A DNA stretch of 64,000 bases from Porticoccaceae bacterium LTM1. GTDB lineage: Bacteria; Pseudomonadota; Gammaproteobacteria; Pseudomonadales; Porticoccaceae. Location: assembly GCA_030252795.1 (NCBI GenBank), contig CP127080.1, positions 1,066,501 through 1,130,500 on the forward strand, given 5' to 3'. Of the stretch, positions 28,723 through 36,241 are shown piece after piece; the first letter of the stretch is position 1; each line of letters begins with the position of its first letter. The notes below the pieces were generated by a model. The model searched no databases, was not told the DNA's origin, and saw nothing but the letters and a program-made list of their open reading frames with translations. The position numbers were made by a program, and so were the translations under genes.

Positions 28723-30152
28723 GCCAATGTACCTTTATGCAGAGTATCTTCGGATAGGGTTCTTTCGGAATCGACAGGTTGATTTTCCTGACCTGCTTTT
28801 CTGGCCAGTAAAAACAGTGTGCTGATATAGGCAGTAAGCAGCACCACATAGAGAGAAAAATACATAGACAGAGTCAAGCCTAGATTGGCTGCCGGTACCG
28901 GCGCAGCCGCGTCTGCGGTTGTTAATATTCCACGAACAAGCCAGGGTTGCCGGCCAATTTCAGTGACATACCAGCCCGCCAGGGTGGCGATCCAGCCGGT
29001 AAATGTCATACCCACGAGAGTGCGCATCAACCATTGGGGTAGGGGGCGGTGATTTCGGCCCAGCCAGCTAGAGAGCCAGGAAACTGCCAGCATTAAGAGA
29101 CCGATGCCGACCATGATTCGAAATCCCCAAAATAGTGGAGCTACAGGAGGGTGGGATTCAAAATCATTTAATCCGGTGATTTCACCATTTTTATCGTGCG
29201 TCAAAATCAGGCTGGCAAGATCGGGTGCACCCAGAGCCAGATCATTTTTTCTTTCCTGCTCATTGGGTAGCGCAAATAACAGTAGCGGGACATTCGTCTC
29301 TGTTTCCCACACTGCTTCGATGGCGGCAATTTTTTCAGGCTGGTGTTTAAAAGTATTCAAGCCGTGCAAATCGCCCATAAAAATCTGAATGGGAATAAGT
29401 AGTGCGGCGAGAATCGTCCCTGTACGAAAAGCCAGATGGACAGAGCGTTGTCGATCACCGCGAAGAAGTCGATAAGCAGAAATTCCCGCGACCAGAAAAG
29501 CACCAGTCAAACCACAGGCCAGTAACATGTGAGTCAGCCGGTAGGGCATTGAAGGGTTAAATATAATCTCCCACCAGTTCAACGGATGGGCGATACCATC
29601 AATCATTTCATGCCCGGCAGGGGTATGCATCCAGGAGTTCAGCGACAAGATCCAGAATGCTGACAGTGTGGTACCCACCGCAACGAGCCAGGTAGCAATG
29701 GTGTGGGTGCGCTCGGAGACTCGTCCCATGCCAAACAGCATAATGCCCAAAAATGTGGCCTCCATGAAAAATGCAGTCAGCACCTCATAGGCCAGTAGCG
29801 GTCCGGCAATATTGCCCACGGTTTCCATAAAACCAGGCCAGTTGGTTCCGAACTGGAATGACATAGTGATGCCGCTGACTACGCCCAATGCAAACGTCAG
29901 TGCAAATATCTTTACCCAAAATTTGTAGGCATCCATCCAGCTGGAGTCACCGGTTTTGCGAAAGCGAAGTTTGAAAAACAGCAGGATCCAGCACAGGGAG
30001 ATGGAGATGGTTGGGAATAGAATGTGGAAAGAGATGTTGGCGGCAAACTGGATTCGGGCGAGCGTAACAACGGATTCTGCGGCTGAGCCTGCATCGGGAG
30101 GCAGGCTGCTGGCGGCCACTGTTGCAAGTGATAGCAGGGAGGTATTCAACAT
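28719..30152 (-). CDS. cioA: Cytochrome bd-type quinol oxidase subunit I, short Q loop (CioA type)
   Basis: A 477-residue heme-bearing subunit. The heme-ligand His is in ARIQFAANISFHILFPTISI. The GWYVTEIGRQPW signature near residue 395 is conserved in CydA/CioA. The Q loop after GDLHGLNTFKHQPEKIAA is short, which fits the cyanide-insensitive CIO subgroup and not E. coli CydA. The first 25 residues are unusually Ala/Ser-rich before the first conserved segment, so a later start is possible. It overlaps cioB by four bases and begins at the stop codon of the upstream regulator. Confidence 0.94.
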   Translation of the reverse strand: MLNTSLLSLATVAASSLPPDAGSAAESVVTLARIQFAANISFHILFPTISISLCWILLFFKLRFRKTGDSSWMDAYKFWVKIFALTFALGVVSGITMSFQFGTNWPGFMETVGNIAGPLLAYEVLTAFFMEATFLGIMLFGMGRVSERTHTIATWLVAVGTTLSAFWILSLNSWMHTPAGHEMIDGIAHPLNWWEIIFNPSMPYRLTHMLLACGLTGAFLVAGISAYRLLRGDRQRSVHLAFRTGTILAALLIPIQIFMGDLHGLNTFKHQPEKIAAIEAVWETETNVPLLLFALPNEQERKNDLALGAPDLASLILTHDKNGEITGLNDFESHPPVAPLFWGFRIMVGIGLLMLAVSWLSSWLGRNHRPLPQWLMRTLVGMTFTGWIATLAGWYVTEIGRQPWLVRGILTTADAAAPVPAANLGLTLSMYFSLYVVLLTAYISTLFLLARKAGQENQPVDSERTLSEDTLHKGTLA

Positions 30153-30712
30153 CAGTTTTGCCCTCCACCGGATTTGCCTTTCAGCTTGTCAGTCATATCC
30201 AGAACCTTGCTGACTCCGGCACCCAGCTTCATCAATTGTGAAAGTCGATCTGAGCTGAGGCGCTGCATATCATTGCTCCAGCCGGTGAGCAGTTCGATCA
30301 TGGTGTGCATTTCGTTGATACGCTGGTGAGCGTAATGCTCGGATTCATTGACAGGGTTTTTCATCAGTAAATTGCGCAGCATGGAAAGGGTGGGGTCAAT
30401 CTCGCGCTTGCGTCGTTCTTCAATCAGTGTTCGGGCAATCTCCCAGATGTCATCCGGAGTGCCGTAGTAATCCTTGCGGTCACCGGGAATACTGTGCAGG
30501 CGCAACAGGTTCCACGACTGCAATTCCTTTAGGCCCATACTCACATTAGAGCGCGAGATACCCAGGCACTCGACAATCTGGTCGGCATTGAGAGGTTGTT
30601 CAGAGATCATCAACAGGGCGTAGATCTGGCTTACTGTTCGGTTCATGCCCCAACGGCTGCCCATCTCGCCAAAGTGCATAACGAAGGTTTGAATGGAGTG
30701 AGTGAGTTCCAT
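30152..30712 (-). CDS. GbsR/MarR-family winged-helix regulator, first gene of the cio operon
   Basis: A 186-residue regulator of the GbsR (YvaV/OpcR) family. The N-terminal MHFGEMGSRWGMNRTVSQIY and the helix-turn-helix MISEQPLNADQIVECLGISRSNVSMG are typical. The C-terminal helical part should dimerise. Its stop codon abuts the cioA start, so regulator and oxidase share a transcript. This suggests that it controls the operon in cis, possibly as an autorepressor. The promoter region upstream has an FNR/Anr box and a separate dyad (listed separately). The effector is unknown. Confidence 0.88.
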   Translation of the reverse strand: MELTHSIQTFVMHFGEMGSRWGMNRTVSQIYALLMISEQPLNADQIVECLGISRSNVSMGLKELQSWNLLRLHSIPGDRKDYYGTPDDIWEIARTLIEERRKREIDPTLSMLRNLLMKNPVNESEHYAHQRINEMHTMIELLTGWSNDMQRLSSDRLSQLMKLGAGVSKVLDMTDKLKGKSGGGQN

Positions 30713-30734
30713 GACGGTATCCTAGTGTTTGAAT

Positions 30735-30752
30735 TTTCAGAAATTACTGAAA
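30735..30752. promoter_or_regulatory. Candidate operator dyad upstream of the GbsR-type regulator
   Basis: TTTCAG-AAATTA-CTGAAA is a perfect 6-bp dyad with a six-base spacer, 23-40 bases before the regulator ATG. It would overlap the -10 to +1 region of a promoter driven from the FNR box just upstream, which is a fitting place for autorepression. This is inference from position and symmetry. Confidence 0.45.
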
Positions 30753-30766
30753 TTTTAGATTATTGG

Positions 30767-30780
30767 TTGATGTGGATCAA
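30767..30780. promoter_or_regulatory. FNR/Anr box upstream of the regulator-cioAB operon
   Basis: TTGATGTGGATCAA matches the FNR/Anr consensus TTGAT-N4-ATCAA exactly. Its centre lies about 61 bases before the regulator start codon. This allows the -41.5 position of class II activation if transcription starts near 30732. Anr control of cio genes is known in Pseudomonas. Confidence 0.75.
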
Positions 30781-31016
30781 TCCAAATTTCAAACTTCTCA
30801 GATACAGCGATCTCCATTGATAAATCATGGTCGTCGCATCTGGTGGTAAGTGGTAATGTACGCATCCGGATTTAGCAGATCAGAGAACGATATCAGTAAA
30901 TAAATTGGTCAAAATCTTGTGGTAGACTGTAAGCTTAAATCGCTCTAGATCGGTATATTGTTTCGAGAATGTGGGCGGTGTTAGGAAAATAATAACGATA
31001 AGCGTGAAATGGAGAA

Positions 31017-31169
31017 ATGATGCAGGAACGATCATTCACGGTTGGCCTTGGATGTCTACCCAGTATCTTATTTGGCACTCAAAGAAAACTGTGCGAAGGT
31101 TCTCATTTAGGCTCTTGCAGCATGCCTGAATCGGAAAAACGTAAGCCTACCCAGCCGATAACCTTATGA
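31017..31169 (+). CDS. Possible 50-aa upstream ORF coupled to the cyclase gene
   Basis: Two adjacent ATG codons (31017 and 31020) follow GGAG at 31011-31014, and the frame runs 50 codons to a TGA at 31167-31169. That stop overlaps the cyclase start codon (ATGA). The product (MMQERSFTVGLGCLPSILFG and onward) has no recognised family. The cyclase ATG has no ribosome binding site of its own, so this ORF may act as a translational leader. The start has not been tested, and conservation is unknown. Confidence 0.4.
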   Translation: MMQERSFTVGLGCLPSILFGTQRKLCEGSHLGSCSMPESEKRKPTQPITL

Positions 31170-32662
31170 CCGACACGCAAAATACAGCGAATAACGAAAC
31201 CGACAAGCCGTATCCGGCTCGCAGGCGCCGGATTTCTATTTCCGTAAAACTCGGTGTAAGCATCAGTGTGCTGCTGTTGGTAGGTATGAGTATTCTGGCT
31301 TGGGCGGTGTACAGTTATCAGGAGCGACTGATTCGCAGTCAGCTTCAAGACTACAGTGCGGTAATTGTCAGCCAGCTTGCGGCGACAGTGACGGAGCCGC
31401 TGTTCACCGACCAAAGCCTTGAATTGGAAGTGTTGCTCAACTTCGCCACTCAAAGTGACCGTATTCTGGGTGCTGCGGTTTACGATCATGATCGCAATCT
31501 GGTTGTGAGTGCCGGTGCTACACCGTCTCTATCACTGCTTGATTTTGACCAGTCTGAGCAGCTGATTGATGCATCGCTGTTTGATCCCAGGGAGCTGATA
31601 GGTGAACCGAGCTTCAAATATGCTCTAACTCGCCTTAGCCCGGTTACATTCAAGGATGTTACTGCCGGTTATGTGGCGGTAACTCTACCGGCAGACCAAA
31701 TGAGCACGATTTACAATCAGGCTCTGCAAGCTATTTTAATCATTACATTGTTGCTCTGTGTCTCTATTGTGCCCCTGGCGGTAGTGATGGGTAAGCGTAT
31801 GTCGCGCCCCATAGAAAGGCTGGTTCAGGCCACTGAGGCGATTGGCAATGGCAATAGTTTTGTTATTGATGACCAGCGCAGTGATGAGATAGGTGAGCTC
31901 ATTGAAGCCATCAACCAGATGGGCCAGGGCCTGTTGCACAAGTCAGCGGTTGAGGGGCGTTTAGAGTCGTTGCTTTCGAAAGACATTGCTCGCAAGATCA
32001 TCAATAACATTGATGATGTTGGTGTAGGTGGAGAGCATGTCAGTGCCACAGTTCTCTTTGCTGATATTGTCGGATTTACCAGTCTTTCCGAAACCATGAC
32101 ACCACAACAGGTGAGTGAGTTTCTCAATGAGTTCTTCAATTACCTGAACCGCTGTTGTCGGTTTTACTTCGGCACTATCGATAAATACATTGGCGATTGC
32201 ATTATGGTGTTGTTTGGAGCGCCAGAGCCTAACGAAAACCAGAAATATAATGCTGTAGCTTGTGCGGTTGTAATGCAGCGTGTATTGGCTGAACTTAATG
32301 CTATTCGTGAGAAGGAGGGTAAGTTCCCGGTCCAGTTGCGTATTGGTATCAATAGTGGCGATATGGTAGCTGGAATGATTGGTTCTACAGAGCGAATGGA
32401 GTACACCGTGGTTGGTGATGCTGTCAATTTGGCGTCGAGACTCTGCTCGGAAGCGGAAGCAGGTCAAATTGTGATTGAAGAAACTCTGTACAATGAGTTG
32501 TCTAAACAGCGCAAGGTTCACGTAGGTGAAAAACGTGAAATCAGAGTGCGTGGTAAGGCGCAAACAATAAATATATATAACGTGGCCGACATAGAATTGC
32601 ACCAACAGCGGTCGGTAGAGAGTTTGATTGAAGATCTGGTGCATCAACGGAGATCTGCATGA
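31166..32662 (+). CDS. Membrane-anchored class III adenylate/guanylate cyclase with HAMP domain
   Basis: A 498-residue protein. Membrane helices near residues 26-48 and 190-212 flank an extracytoplasmic sensor region. A HAMP linker (KRMSRPIERLVQATEAIGNG) follows, then a class III nucleotide cyclase domain at about 285-470. The domain has the metal-binding Asp in VLFADIVGFTSLS, GDCIMVLFGAP, and the transition-state segment YTVVGDAVNLASRLC. It probably makes cAMP from ATP at the inner membrane. It overlaps the next gene by four bases (ATGA), so it is co-translated with the TPR lipoprotein. The second Asp pairs with Asp in the GDCIM segment, so I expect an active enzyme. Confidence 0.92.
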   Translation: MTDTQNTANNETDKPYPARRRRISISVKLGVSISVLLLVGMSILAWAVYSYQERLIRSQLQDYSAVIVSQLAATVTEPLFTDQSLELEVLLNFATQSDRILGAAVYDHDRNLVVSAGATPSLSLLDFDQSEQLIDASLFDPRELIGEPSFKYALTRLSPVTFKDVTAGYVAVTLPADQMSTIYNQALQAILIITLLLCVSIVPLAVVMGKRMSRPIERLVQATEAIGNGNSFVIDDQRSDEIGELIEAINQMGQGLLHKSAVEGRLESLLSKDIARKIINNIDDVGVGGEHVSATVLFADIVGFTSLSETMTPQQVSEFLNEFFNYLNRCCRFYFGTIDKYIGDCIMVLFGAPEPNENQKYNAVACAVVMQRVLAELNAIREKEGKFPVQLRIGINSGDMVAGMIGSTERMEYTVVGDAVNLASRLCSEAEAGQIVIEETLYNELSKQRKVHVGEKREIRVRGKAQTINIYNVADIELHQQRSVESLIEDLVHQRRSA

Positions 32663-33711
32663 AATATGGATGCTGGTTGTTGACCGCTGCACTTTTGAGC
32701 GGTTGCAGCAGTTTTGACTTTAGTTGGCCGGGTAAATCATCCCCTGACCCTGAGTTGTTGGCGGAGTTGGTGCAGGGGCAGCAGTACCGGGCTGCGCTTG
32801 ATGTGATTGATCAAATTTCTACAAGCTCTCCTGACTACCAGGCTTTCCAGAGTCAACGTGCCGGAATCACCCAAAAAGCCCGAGCTTATGATGCCAGAGT
32901 CCTGGATAAGGTTCGGGAATTCCAGGCTCAAAGTAAGTGGCAGGAATTGTATGAGTTATTTGATGAGGCTTTATCTCGCCTCCCTGAAAATAGTGAAACT
33001 CATCGGGCTTATGGGGCATTTCAGAGTTATCGTGAAGAATATATCAATGAACAGAAGGAAGAGCTCAACCTTCTTTTAGCAAAAAACCTTTTGGAAGAGG
33101 GACAATACCGTCAGCGCATTTATGAGGCTGATAAAGATTCCAGAAGAGCCCGTAAAGATCTTGAGGCGTATAAGGAGCGCCGTGATGAGGCTGCTGAGTT
33201 TATCAGTGAGCGCGGCATGGCAGCCTTGGAGCAGGGAGATTACGGAAAGGCGAAGGAATATTTGAAGCTTGCCAATGATCTCAAGTCCAATGAGATGAAT
33301 CAAAAAGCGTTAAAACAGGTTCGCCAGGAACTTGATGAGCGCTGGTTGAAGCATGTGGGTGAACGCCGGGAAAAACGTCAGCTACGTTACACTGAGTTAT
33401 TGGGTGAGTTCCAGGATGCCTGGAAAATAAGGGATTACCAAAAAGCCCGGGAATTATTGGCAGAAATGCGAGAAATTGATGAAAGTGCGCCTCAGAATGA
33501 TGTTCTCAAACACCAGCTTGAGGAGAGTATTCATGTGCAGATCCAGAGTGTGATTGCCAAGGGGCAGGCGGCCTATTCAGCGGGAGAGGTTCAGCAGGCA
33601 TTGGATATCTGGAGTGAGGCTCTGTCTCTTGCGCCGGAAGATGAAGAGCTGCTTAAGCATATTGAGCGAGCAAAGCGTTTTCTCGGTAAATATCAATCTC
33701 TGCAAAAGTAA
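32659..33711 (+). CDS. TPR-like lipoprotein coupled to the cyclase
   Basis: A 350-residue lipoprotein (LLSGC, Cys16) made of charged helices and TPR-like repeats (YRAALDVIDQIS, DYGKAKEYLKLANDLKSNE, GEVQQALDIWSEALSLAPED). Residues about 130-270 are rich in Lys, Glu and Arg and probably coiled. No enzymatic motif is seen. The start overlaps the cyclase stop (ATGA). A role as a periplasmic sensor or scaffold for the cyclase is inferred from the coupling only. Confidence 0.75.
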   Translation: MKYGCWLLTAALLSGCSSFDFSWPGKSSPDPELLAELVQGQQYRAALDVIDQISTSSPDYQAFQSQRAGITQKARAYDARVLDKVREFQAQSKWQELYELFDEALSRLPENSETHRAYGAFQSYREEYINEQKEELNLLLAKNLLEEGQYRQRIYEADKDSRRARKDLEAYKERRDEAAEFISERGMAALEQGDYGKAKEYLKLANDLKSNEMNQKALKQVRQELDERWLKHVGERREKRQLRYTELLGEFQDAWKIRDYQKARELLAEMREIDESAPQNDVLKHQLEESIHVQIQSVIAKGQAAYSAGEVQQALDIWSEALSLAPEDEELLKHIERAKRFLGKYQSLQK

Positions 33712-33747
33712 ATAGACATAAGTTCAATTGACACTGACTGAAAGAAT

Positions 33748-33783
33748 AGCGAAAACAGAGCTTGGATCTGTTTTCGCTTTTTT
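33748..33783. terminator. Bidirectional terminator after the TPR lipoprotein gene
   Basis: AGCGAAAACAGA pairs perfectly with TCTGTTTTCGCT around a seven-base loop, followed by five T. It also ends the convergent rhodanese gene. Confidence 0.9.
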
Positions 33784-33784
33784 A

Positions 33785-34294
33785 TTAACGCTTGTTCCAC
33801 GGCATTTTGCTGATCAGCATGCCCATGCCGCAGGTGTCAGTGATGCCGGCAAACACCAGGCCAGCACCGACAAAAGTACTGAGTAGGTAAAAACCGCTGT
33901 TTACCATGTATCCCAGCAGGCAACCTAATACCACCAGGCTGCCAGCAGCAATTCGAACTTGACGTTCAAGGGACATGTGCTGCTTGCCAGAACTTGTGCA
34001 AGGGATTCCGTTTGCCGCACAACTGTCGGTGCCGCCCTCAATCACAATCAGTTCACCCTCGTAGTTGTCGCAGAGCTTCTCAGCCGCCATGGTAGCGCGC
34101 TTTCCAGATTTGCAAAGAAGGTAGATTTTACTGCCGGAAAGCTGTTCAGCCTTCAGGTTGTCCAGGGGCAGGTTGATGGCTCCGGTTACATGCTGGCTTT
34201 TGTGTTCTGCCGGGCTTCGTACGTCTACAACGGAGTCTGATTGCCAGTTGACCTCTTGCTGGAACTGTTGGGGAGTAATTTGACGCCATTTCAT
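33785..34294 (-). CDS. Rhodanese-DUF2892 membrane protein (YgaP-like)
   Basis: A 169-residue protein. The N-terminal rhodanese domain (about 1-95) has the active-site Cys in YLLCKSGKRAT, the loop that carries the persulfide, plus VVDVRSPAEH. The C-terminal half has two hydrophobic segments (about 112-150) of the DUF2892 type. This is the layout of YgaP, an inner-membrane sulfurtransferase. It is divergent from an ArsR-family gene with three cysteines, the same pairing as ygaP-ygaV in E. coli. It probably takes part in handling sulfane sulfur. Confidence 0.88.
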   Translation of the reverse strand: MKWRQITPQQFQQEVNWQSDSVVDVRSPAEHKSQHVTGAINLPLDNLKAEQLSGSKIYLLCKSGKRATMAAEKLCDNYEGELIVIEGGTDSCAANGIPCTSSGKQHMSLERQVRIAAGSLVVLGCLLGYMVNSGFYLLSTFVGAGLVFAGITDTCGMGMLISKMPWNKR

Positions 34295-34336
34295 ATGGAG
34301 GTAATCCTCAATGTATTGTCTTCAACCTGGATATTT

Positions 34337-34356
34337 ATATAATTGATCAACAATAT
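34337..34356. promoter_or_regulatory. Candidate operator between rhodanese and ArsR genes
   Basis: ATAT-NN-TTGA-TCAA-NN-ATAT is a 20-bp palindrome with only two non-matching pairs, centred in the 97-bp divergent promoter region. It is a good candidate site for the adjacent ArsR-family repressor; an AT-rich palindrome is typical of BigR-type operators. Confidence 0.5.
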
Positions 34357-34391
34357 TAGCAAGTTCTAATTTACTTTTGGTGGATAGCATC

Positions 34392-34700
34392 ATGCAGATG
34401 ACGTTAAGTGACATGGAGCAAAAGGTCGATCAGGCCAGTGCGGTTATGAAGTTGTTGGCCAATCCGGGCAGGCTGAAGATCCTTTGTTTGCTTTGTGAGT
34501 CGCCTCGATCGGTTGGGGAGTTAGTGGATACTGTGGGTCTGAGTCAATCGGCGTTATCCCAGCATTTGACCAAGATGCGTCAGGAAGGGCTTGTTTCGCC
34601 TACCCGGCAAGGCCTTGAGCAGATATATAAAATCGACAACCCGGTTGTGCTGAAGTTGCTTAAGGTGCTCTATGAGCATTACTGCCTGCAAGAAAGCTGA
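34392..34700 (+). CDS. ArsR-family regulator, probable persulfide sensor (BigR/SqrR/YgaV-like)
   Basis: A 102-residue winged-helix protein. It has the recognition helix LSQSALSQHLTKMRQEGLV and the wing QGLEQIYKID. Cys32 in LKILC and Cys98 in HYC sit where BigR, SqrR and YgaV carry their redox-active pair, with an extra Cys35. This suggests a repressor released when the pair is converted to a polysulfide bridge. I chose ATG 34392, which has GGTGG eight bases upstream. An earlier in-frame TTG at 34377 is unlikely. It is divergent from the rhodanese gene, its presumed target. Confidence 0.87.
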   Translation: MQMTLSDMEQKVDQASAVMKLLANPGRLKILCLLCESPRSVGELVDTVGLSQSALSQHLTKMRQEGLVSPTRQGLEQIYKIDNPVVLKLLKVLYEHYCLQES

Positions 34701-34710
34701 TTCAGCTGTT

Positions 34711-35286
34711 TTATTTTTCAGTGTCGTGAGGAGTCCAGTGCCAGTGACCATCGGGTGAGCTGCTGGCGAAGCCGGAATGCAGTGGGAAGTGATTGTTACG
34801 GCGATCTTCAAAATATCGTTTCAGGGTAAATTTTACGGCTGTAAATGATAGCTCATTCCAGGGGATCTGATCCTCCTCAAAAAGCTCCACTTCAAGGCTT
34901 TCCGGTCCACAGGCAAATGTCGGTTCAATGAGTTCGGCATGGTAGAAGAGGTGAACCTGATTGATTGTGGGAATACTGGTCATTGTGTACAGCTCGCCAA
35001 TCCTTACATTGGCGTTAGCTTCTTCCCAGCACTCGCGAGCAGCACCTTGCTCAGTGGTCTCGCCGTTTTCCATAAACCCGGCCGGGAGTGTCCAAAATCC
35101 GTAGCGCGGTTCTATAGCCCTGCGACAGAGAAGTACGCGCCCTTCGTAAGTTGGCAGGCAGCCGGTGACAATTCTGGGGTTGATGTAGTGAATTGTGTTA
35201 CAAGCACTGCATACATGACGCTGCCGATCATCGCCTTCAGGAATTTTAAAGTGGACAGGTTGGCCACAGTGACTGCAAAAATTCAT
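34711..35286 (-). CDS. Nudix hydrolase with N-terminal zinc ribbon
   Basis: A 191-residue protein. A zinc ribbon near residues 4-30 (FCSHCGQPV and VCSACNTIHY) is followed by a Nudix domain. The Nudix box reads GFMENGETTEQGAARECWEE, but the usual Gly after the EE is replaced (EEANA). Members of this group hydrolyse nucleotide diphosphate-linked compounds and resemble NudC-like NADH or ADP-ribose hydrolases. The substrate is not predictable. It is divergent from the second Nudix gene, with 62 bp between them. Confidence 0.85.
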   Translation of the reverse strand: MNFCSHCGQPVHFKIPEGDDRQRHVCSACNTIHYINPRIVTGCLPTYEGRVLLCRRAIEPRYGFWTLPAGFMENGETTEQGAARECWEEANANVRIGELYTMTSIPTINQVHLFYHAELIEPTFACGPESLEVELFEEDQIPWNELSFTAVKFTLKRYFEDRRNNHFPLHSGFASSSPDGHWHWTPHDTEK

Positions 35287-35348
35287 CTTAACCTTTACCT
35301 TACTGCAGGAATAAAGGCAGTATAACAGTACTGCTGTAGAGAACTGTT

Positions 35349-35957
35349 ATGCTTGATATCATTGTCCAAAATCTGGAATCCTTTCCGGTTAACCCCATAG
35401 TGCCCGGGGCTGATCAGCCTCGTCAGGCGGCTGTACTGCTGGCGCTGACTCGTGAGAAGCGGCCAGAGGTTATTTTGATCAGGCGAGCGGATCACCTTAA
35501 AGATCATCCGGGGGAGGTGGCATTTCCCGGAGGTATGTGGGAAGAGCAGGATAATAGCCTGCTGGATACAGCGCTGCGGGAAAGCCACGAAGAGATAGCG
35601 CTGCATCCCGAGGGGGTAGAGTTAATCGCGACTTTGCCTACAGGGTCGACCCGAATGGGGGTGAAGGTCACGCCCTACGTTGGTGTTATCAATCCGGGCC
35701 TGGAATTCAGTCCCGACCCACAGGAGTTGGATTCAGTCTTTTCCGTTCCACTGGATTACCTGTTGAATGAAGACCATTTGACGCGTGATGTATTTCCATT
35801 GGCGGGTGAGGAATATTCGCTTCCCTGTTATCATTTCGCCGGCTACCGGATCTGGGGGTTTACTCTGGGTGTTCTGGTGGACTTTTTGAATCGGTCTTGC
35901 GGGGCGTCGATACAGTTGCAATATCCGCCCATCAAGACCCGAATTAACCGCAGTTAA
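35349..35957 (+). CDS. CoA pyrophosphatase-type Nudix hydrolase (NudL-like)
   Basis: A 202-residue Nudix protein. VILIRRADHLKDHPGEVAFPGG matches the UPF0035 signature that precedes the Nudix box in CoA pyrophosphatases. The box itself is GMWEEQDNSLLDTALRESHEE. It should cleave CoA and its derivatives to 4'-phosphopantetheine and 3',5'-ADP. It is followed 18 bp later by the DUF1289 gene. Confidence 0.88.
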   Translation: MLDIIVQNLESFPVNPIVPGADQPRQAAVLLALTREKRPEVILIRRADHLKDHPGEVAFPGGMWEEQDNSLLDTALRESHEEIALHPEGVELIATLPTGSTRMGVKVTPYVGVINPGLEFSPDPQELDSVFSVPLDYLLNEDHLTRDVFPLAGEEYSLPCYHFAGYRIWGFTLGVLVDFLNRSCGASIQLQYPPIKTRINRS

Positions 35958-35975
35958 CTGTTGTAGAAAGATTTT

Positions 35976-36167
35976 ATGAGTGACATTGAAAAGCCAATAC
36001 CATCGCCGTGTATATCAGTTTGTGCCCTTGACGATGAGGATGTCTGTATGGGCTGTTTTCGTACTGCGGATGAGATTCGGGAGTGGTCTGTGCTGGATAA
36101 TCCTGGTCGCAAGAAGGTGCTGAAGGAGAGTATGCTGCGCTCGCGTAAGGCCAATCCATTTGCCTGA
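35976..36167 (+). CDS. DUF1289 family small cysteine protein
   Basis: A 63-residue protein with the DUF1289 pattern PSPCISVCALDDEDVCMGC, four cysteines that probably bind a metal ion, followed by FRTADEIREWSVLD. The family has no established function. It is probably co-transcribed with the Nudix gene 18 bp upstream, and a bidirectional terminator follows. Confidence 0.9.
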   Translation: MSDIEKPIPSPCISVCALDDEDVCMGCFRTADEIREWSVLDNPGRKKVLKESMLRSRKANPFA

Positions 36168-36188
36168 GGCGTAAAAGCACTTCAATAA

Positions 36189-36227
36189 AAAACGGGATGA
36201 CCTGCAAAGATCATCCCGTTTTCGTTT
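36189..36227. terminator. Bidirectional terminator between DUF1289 gene and suhB
   Basis: AAAACGGGATGA pairs perfectly with TCATCCCGTTTT around a ten-base loop, flanked by T-rich sequence on both strands. Confidence 0.9.
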
Positions 36228-36241
36228 CAGGCTGTAACCGG

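Noticed and set aside
34343-34350. TTGATCAA as an FNR site
   Set aside because: It lacks the four-base spacer of the FNR box and is better explained as the centre of the larger ArsR-type palindrome.
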